Origin: an uncultured Acetatifactor sp.
Lineage (GTDB): Bacteria > Bacillota > Clostridia > Lachnospirales > Lachnospiraceae
Reading direction: 5' to 3'
DNA length: 7,815 nucleotides
Assembly: GCA_910578215.1 (NCBI GenBank)
Contig: CAJTPH010000068.1
Span: 1-7,815, forward strand
In this document: positions 5,715-7,815 of the stretch, piece by piece
How positions within the stretch are numbered: position 1 is the stretch's first letter
Layout of the letters: the number at the start of each line of letters is the position of its first letter
Position numbers and translations under genes: made by a program
Notes under the pieces: generated by a model
Seen by the model: only the letters and a program-made list of their open reading frames with translations
Told to the model about the DNA's origin: nothing
Databases searched by the model: none

Positions 5715-6162
5715 CTTTGTTTGCCTCTGCCATCTTGTGCATTTCTTCTTTTCTCTTAACCGCAGCGCCGGTATTGTTTGCCGCGTCAAGAATCTCGTTT
5801 GCCAGTCTGTCCTCCATGGTCTTCTCGCTTCTCTTGCGTGAGAACAGAACCAGCCAGCGCAGGCCAAGAGTCTGACGTCTCTCCGCCCTTACCTCGATAG
5901 GCACCTGATAGGTAGCGCCGCCGATACGCCTTGCCTTGACCTCGAGAAGGGGCATGATGTTGTTCATAGCCTCCTCAAACACCTCCAGGGCAGGCTTTCC
6001 GGCCTTCTCCTCTACCTTCGCAAACGCCTTATATACGATCTTCTGTGCAATACTCTTCTTACCGTCAAGCATAATGTTGTTGATAAGCTTTGTCACAACC
6101 TTGCTGTTGTATAAAGGATCCGATAATACGTCTCTTTTTTGAATATGTCCTTTACGTGGCAC
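5692..6162 (-). CDS. rpsG: Small-subunit ribosomal protein S7
   Basis: A primary 16S rRNA-binding protein that nucleates assembly of the 30S head and lies near the E site. 156 residues, the normal bacterial length. The N-terminus PRKGHIQKRDVLSDPLYNS, the central KARRIGGATYQVPIEVR rRNA-binding region, LGLRWLV and the ending FSHYRF are all characteristic. The start is GTG at 6162 (VPRKGH), eight bases after AAGGAGGG. The frame stays open another 17 codons to an ATG at 6213, but that extension is absent from the family and lacks a good ribosome binding site. It is second in the str operon, 163 nt after rpsL and 54 nt before fusA. In Escherichia coli S7 represses its own operon by binding the rpsL-rpsG junction; the structured gap here could serve similarly but the sequence alone does not prove it. 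Confidence 0.98.
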   Translation of the reverse strand: MPRKGHIQKRDVLSDPLYNSKVVTKLINNIMLDGKKSIAQKIVYKAFAKVEEKAGKPALEVFEEAMNNIMPLLEVKARRIGGATYQVPIEVRAERRQTLGLRWLVLFSRKRSEKTMEDRLANEILDAANNTGAAVKRKEEMHKMAEANKAFSHYRF

Positions 6163-6185
6163 GTTTCTTCCCTCCTTATTAATTC

Positions 6186-6200
6186 GTGCAGAACCTGCAC
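6186..6200. promoter_or_regulatory. Hairpin upstream of rpsG (possible S7 feedback site)
   Basis: GTGCAG-AAC-CTGCAC is a perfect six-base stem with a three-base loop, about seven bases before the rpsG ribosome binding site. It has no T-run, so it is not a terminator. A translational control role is inferred from its position and from known S7 feedback in other bacteria. Confidence 0.35.
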
Positions 6201-6297
6201 TTAAATAATTCATCGGTACTCACATGTGTTTCCCCAAGTGTCCGCGCTGTAATCTGTATAACAGAAATCCAACACTTTTCTTAGTTACGTTTAGATT

Positions 6298-6315
6298 TGT
6301 CCCGAATGTCCCGAA
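6298..6315. repeat. Tandem 9-bp repeat TGTCCCGAA x2
   Basis: TGTCCCGAA occurs twice head to tail, 10 bp beyond the rpsL stop codon, in the rpsL-rpsG gap. Its function is unknown. It may be a simple slippage product. Confidence 0.4.
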
Positions 6316-6325
6316 GTAAAATTAA

Positions 6326-6748
6326 TTACTTCTTTGCCTCCTTAGGCCTCTTGGCGCCATACTTGGAGCGAGCCTGCTTTCTGTTGGCAACGCCTGCAGT
6401 ATCGAGCGTACCACGGATAATGTGATATCTCACACCGGGCAGATCCTTTACCCTGCCGCCACGGATCAAAACAACACTGTGCTCCTGAAGGTTATGACCT
6501 TCGCCGGGAATATAGCTTGTCACCTCAATTCCGTTGGAAAGACGTACTCTGGCAATCTTTCTGAGAGCAGAGTTGGGCTTCTTGGGGGTGTCTGTCTTGA
6601 CGGTTGTACATACGCCACGCTTCTGGGGAGCGGACACATTGGTAGCCTTCTTGTGAAGGGAATTGTATCCTTTCTGCAGGGCGGGCGCCGTAGACTTCTT
6701 TACGGATGTCTGACGACCTTTTCTTACTAACTGGTTAAATGTTGGCAT
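6326..6748 (-). CDS. rpsL: Small-subunit ribosomal protein S12
   Basis: A protein of the 30S decoding centre, important for accuracy and the site of classic streptomycin-resistance mutations. 140 residues, the Firmicutes form; it is longer than the E. coli protein, with extra sequence at about 17-42 (KKSTAPALQKGYNSLHKK). The TPKKPNSALRK loop has both lysines (56, 57) and the GGRVKDLPGVRYH loop has Lys101 and Asp102, the latter equivalent to the methylthiolated aspartate. All streptomycin-relevant positions look wild type, so a sensitive ribosome is expected at this protein. ATG at 6748 follows an AGAAAGAGGTG site. It is the first gene of the str operon, with a leader of about 70 nt from the consensus promoter embedded in the rfbD terminator. 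Confidence 0.99.
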   Translation of the reverse strand: MPTFNQLVRKGRQTSVKKSTAPALQKGYNSLHKKATNVSAPQKRGVCTTVKTDTPKKPNSALRKIARVRLSNGIEVTSYIPGEGHNLQEHSVVLIRGGRVKDLPGVRYHIIRGTLDTAGVANRKQARSKYGAKRPKEAKK

Positions 6749-6796
6749 TCTGTTTCACCTCTTTCTGAAGTTTAAATTATTGTAACACGCTGCACG

Positions 6797-6850
6797 AAAA
6801 AAATGCATCCTCGCGCACGCTATATCATTATAGCTATTGGAGGATGCATT
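6797..6850 (-). terminator. Intrinsic terminator of rfbD
   Basis: On the minus strand AATGCATCCTC (6850-6840) pairs perfectly with GAGGATGCATT (6812-6802). An inner stem GCTATA (6834-6829) / TATAGC (6824-6819) closes a four-base loop. A T-run of seven follows at 6803-6797. It begins 13 bases after the rfbD stop. The -10 of the str promoter lies in its inner stem-loop. Confidence 0.85.
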
Positions 6851-6855
6851 GTCAA
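6827..6855 (-). promoter_or_regulatory. str operon (rpsL) promoter, perfect sigma-A consensus
   Basis: On the minus strand TTGACA (6855-6850), exactly 17 bp, then TATAAT (6832-6827): a perfect consensus promoter. Transcription should start near 6820, inside the rfbD terminator hairpin. The str mRNA therefore carries only the hairpin's second arm and escapes termination. Such a strong promoter fits a ribosomal-protein and elongation-factor operon that here is separated from rpoBC. Confidence 0.85.
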
Positions 6856-6863
6856 TTATTTTT

Positions 6864-7721
6864 TCAGAAAAACTTCTGCTCTTTCAAAACCGCTATATAC
6901 CGCTTCAGCGCGTCCTGCCATTCGGGCAGCCTCTCAAAGCCGTTTTCCGTCAGCTTGTCCTTGCTCATGCGGCTGTTGGCGGGACGGGCGGCTTTCGCTC
7001 CGTACTCCTCCGTAGAAACGGGACGCACGTTCATCTCTATCCCGGCCTCCTTAAAAATGGCGCAGGCAAAATCATACCAGGAGCATACGCCCTCGTTGGT
7101 GGCATGATAAACGCCGTATTTTTCCGTCAGGACCATGTCCGCCAGCAGCCCCGCCAGATCATAGGTATAGGTGGGAGAGCCGAACTGATCGTTCACCACG
7201 GTGAGAGTATCGTGATTCTTGGACAGATTCAGCATTGTTTTGACAAAATTTTTGCCGTTGACGCCGAACACCCATGCAATACGCACGATGAAATACTTGT
7301 CCAGCAAGCTCTGTACCGCAAGCTCGCCTTCGTACTTGGTCTGCCCATAGACGCTCTTGGGCGCGCGCTCGTCCTCCGGCTCCCAGAACCTCTCTCCCTC
7401 TCCGCTGAAAACATAGTCGGTGCTGATATAGATCATCTTGATGTCCAGCTCCCTGCAGACTACCGCAATATTCCGGGCGCCATCCGCATTCACCCTGCGG
7501 CAGAGCGCCTCATTTTCCTCCGCCGCGTCCACTGCCGTATAGGCCGCACAGTGAATCACAGCGTCGGGAGCGGCTTCCCTGATCACCCTTTTCACGCTCT
7601 CCTCGTCTGTGATATCCATTTCCTGAATATCCACTCCCACAGCCTCAATGCCGCGTTTTTCAAGCTCATTTACCACATCATAGCCAAGCTGTCCCTTGAC
7701 TCCCGTTACAAAAACCTTCAT
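6864..7721 (-). CDS. rfbD: dTDP-4-dehydrorhamnose reductase
   Basis: Catalyses the last step of dTDP-L-rhamnose synthesis, the NAD(P)H-dependent reduction of dTDP-4-dehydro-L-rhamnose, supplying rhamnose for surface polysaccharides. 285 residues, the usual family length. It is an extended short-chain dehydrogenase with an N-terminal Rossmann nucleotide-binding motif VTGVKGQLG (about 5-13), the VIHCAAYTAVDAAE motif (about 54-67), STDYVFSG in the catalytic region and the active-site YGQTKYEGE (Tyr-x-x-x-Lys). The sugar-binding C-terminal domain includes GSPTYTYDLA and the ARPANSRM stretch. ATG at 7721 follows a GAAGGGG site. It has its own extended -10 promoter and a terminator, so it appears to be a single-gene unit. 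Other rml genes are not in the window. Its position directly before the str operon is unexpected. Confidence 0.95.
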   Translation of the reverse strand: MKVFVTGVKGQLGYDVVNELEKRGIEAVGVDIQEMDITDEESVKRVIREAAPDAVIHCAAYTAVDAAEENEALCRRVNADGARNIAVVCRELDIKMIYISTDYVFSGEGERFWEPEDERAPKSVYGQTKYEGELAVQSLLDKYFIVRIAWVFGVNGKNFVKTMLNLSKNHDTLTVVNDQFGSPTYTYDLAGLLADMVLTEKYGVYHATNEGVCSWYDFACAIFKEAGIEMNVRPVSTEEYGAKAARPANSRMSKDKLTENGFERLPEWQDALKRYIAVLKEQKFF

Positions 7722-7756
7722 AGCTTACCCCTTCTTCTCCGCACCCTTGTGTCAAC

Positions 7757-7768
7757 ATTATACCATAT
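7757..7768 (-). promoter_or_regulatory. rfbD promoter with extended -10
   Basis: A perfect TATAAT (minus strand, 7762-7757) is preceded by TGG, giving an extended -10. A correctly spaced -35 is not evident; the nearest TTGATT is only 14 bp away. It lies 35 bp upstream of the rfbD start. Confidence 0.6.
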
Positions 7769-7774
7769 CAGCAG

Positions 7775-7809
7775 GAAATCAAGCGTGAACGAAGTGAGCA
7801 TTTGATTTC
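7775..7809. repeat. Inverted repeat at the right edge
   Basis: GAAATCAA (7775-7782) and TTGATTTC (7802-7809) form perfect eight-base arms around a 19-base centre containing GTGAACGAAGTGA. It lies just upstream of the rfbD promoter. It could be an operator or the tail of an upstream terminator; the window ends too soon to tell. Confidence 0.45.
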
Positions 7810-7815
7810 ACCTGA

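Noticed and set aside
6163..6213. Upstream extension of rpsG to an ATG
   Set aside because: S7 begins at PRKGH; the GTG at 6162 has an excellent ribosome binding site, while the ATG lacks one.
6837..7805. A 322-codon plus-strand open frame opposite rfbD
   Set aside because: It is antisense to a well-supported rfbD, has no recognisable domain and only reflects the absence of stops opposite a GC-richer gene.
1..7815. CRISPR arrays, tRNA or rRNA genes, toxin-antitoxin or defence genes
   Set aside because: I looked for regularly spaced repeats, tRNA-like arms and known protein motifs on both strands and found none.

Overview
The window looks like a Clostridia (Firmicutes) chromosome, most likely from the Lachnospiraceae. 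The evidence is AGGAGG-type ribosome binding sites, frequent GTG/TTG starts, a Firmicutes-type long S12, near-consensus sigma-A promoters, and a low-GC integrative-element module beside a moderate-GC housekeeping operon. This placement is inferred from general character, not from a database search.

Layout on the right: everything from about 2000 to 7760 reads on the minus strand. rfbD (dTDP-4-dehydrorhamnose reductase) comes first, followed by a complete str operon: rpsL (S12), rpsG (S7), fusA (EF-G) and tuf (EF-Tu). rfbD ends in a long hairpin terminator. The str promoter, a perfect TTGACA-17-TATAAT, is built into that same hairpin, with the -10 in its loop, so one short sequence stops rfbD transcription and starts str transcription. 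tuf has two further promoter candidates of its own in the 217-bp fusA-tuf gap and ends at a good intrinsic terminator.

Layout on the left (about 1-1990): directly beyond the tuf terminator is the end of an AT-rich integrative element. It holds a Cro/CI-type repressor gene on the plus strand and a divergent xis-int pair on the minus strand. The 240-bp divergent region carries repeated TACGAA-N-TTCGTA operator candidates placed over both promoter regions. GGCACC repeats near the tuf-side edge may be integrase arm sites. The integrase is broken after its first catalytic arginine. The break falls at a TTAC tetranucleotide, where a roughly 300-bp segment begins that carries a similar hairpin at each end in the same orientation. 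This resembles a non-autonomous IS200/IS605-like insertion. Beyond it the missing integrase half does not resume; a new minus-strand gene starts instead and runs off the window.

Taken together, this is a core translation operon whose downstream flank was colonised by a mobile element that is now probably immobile by itself but keeps an intact-looking repressor/operator switch. I see no CRISPR array, tRNA, rRNA or defence system in this window. The most unusual structures are the terminator/promoter overlap before rpsL, the hairpin-ended insertion in int, the operator array, and a 28-bp tandem duplication of the rpsG 3' end.
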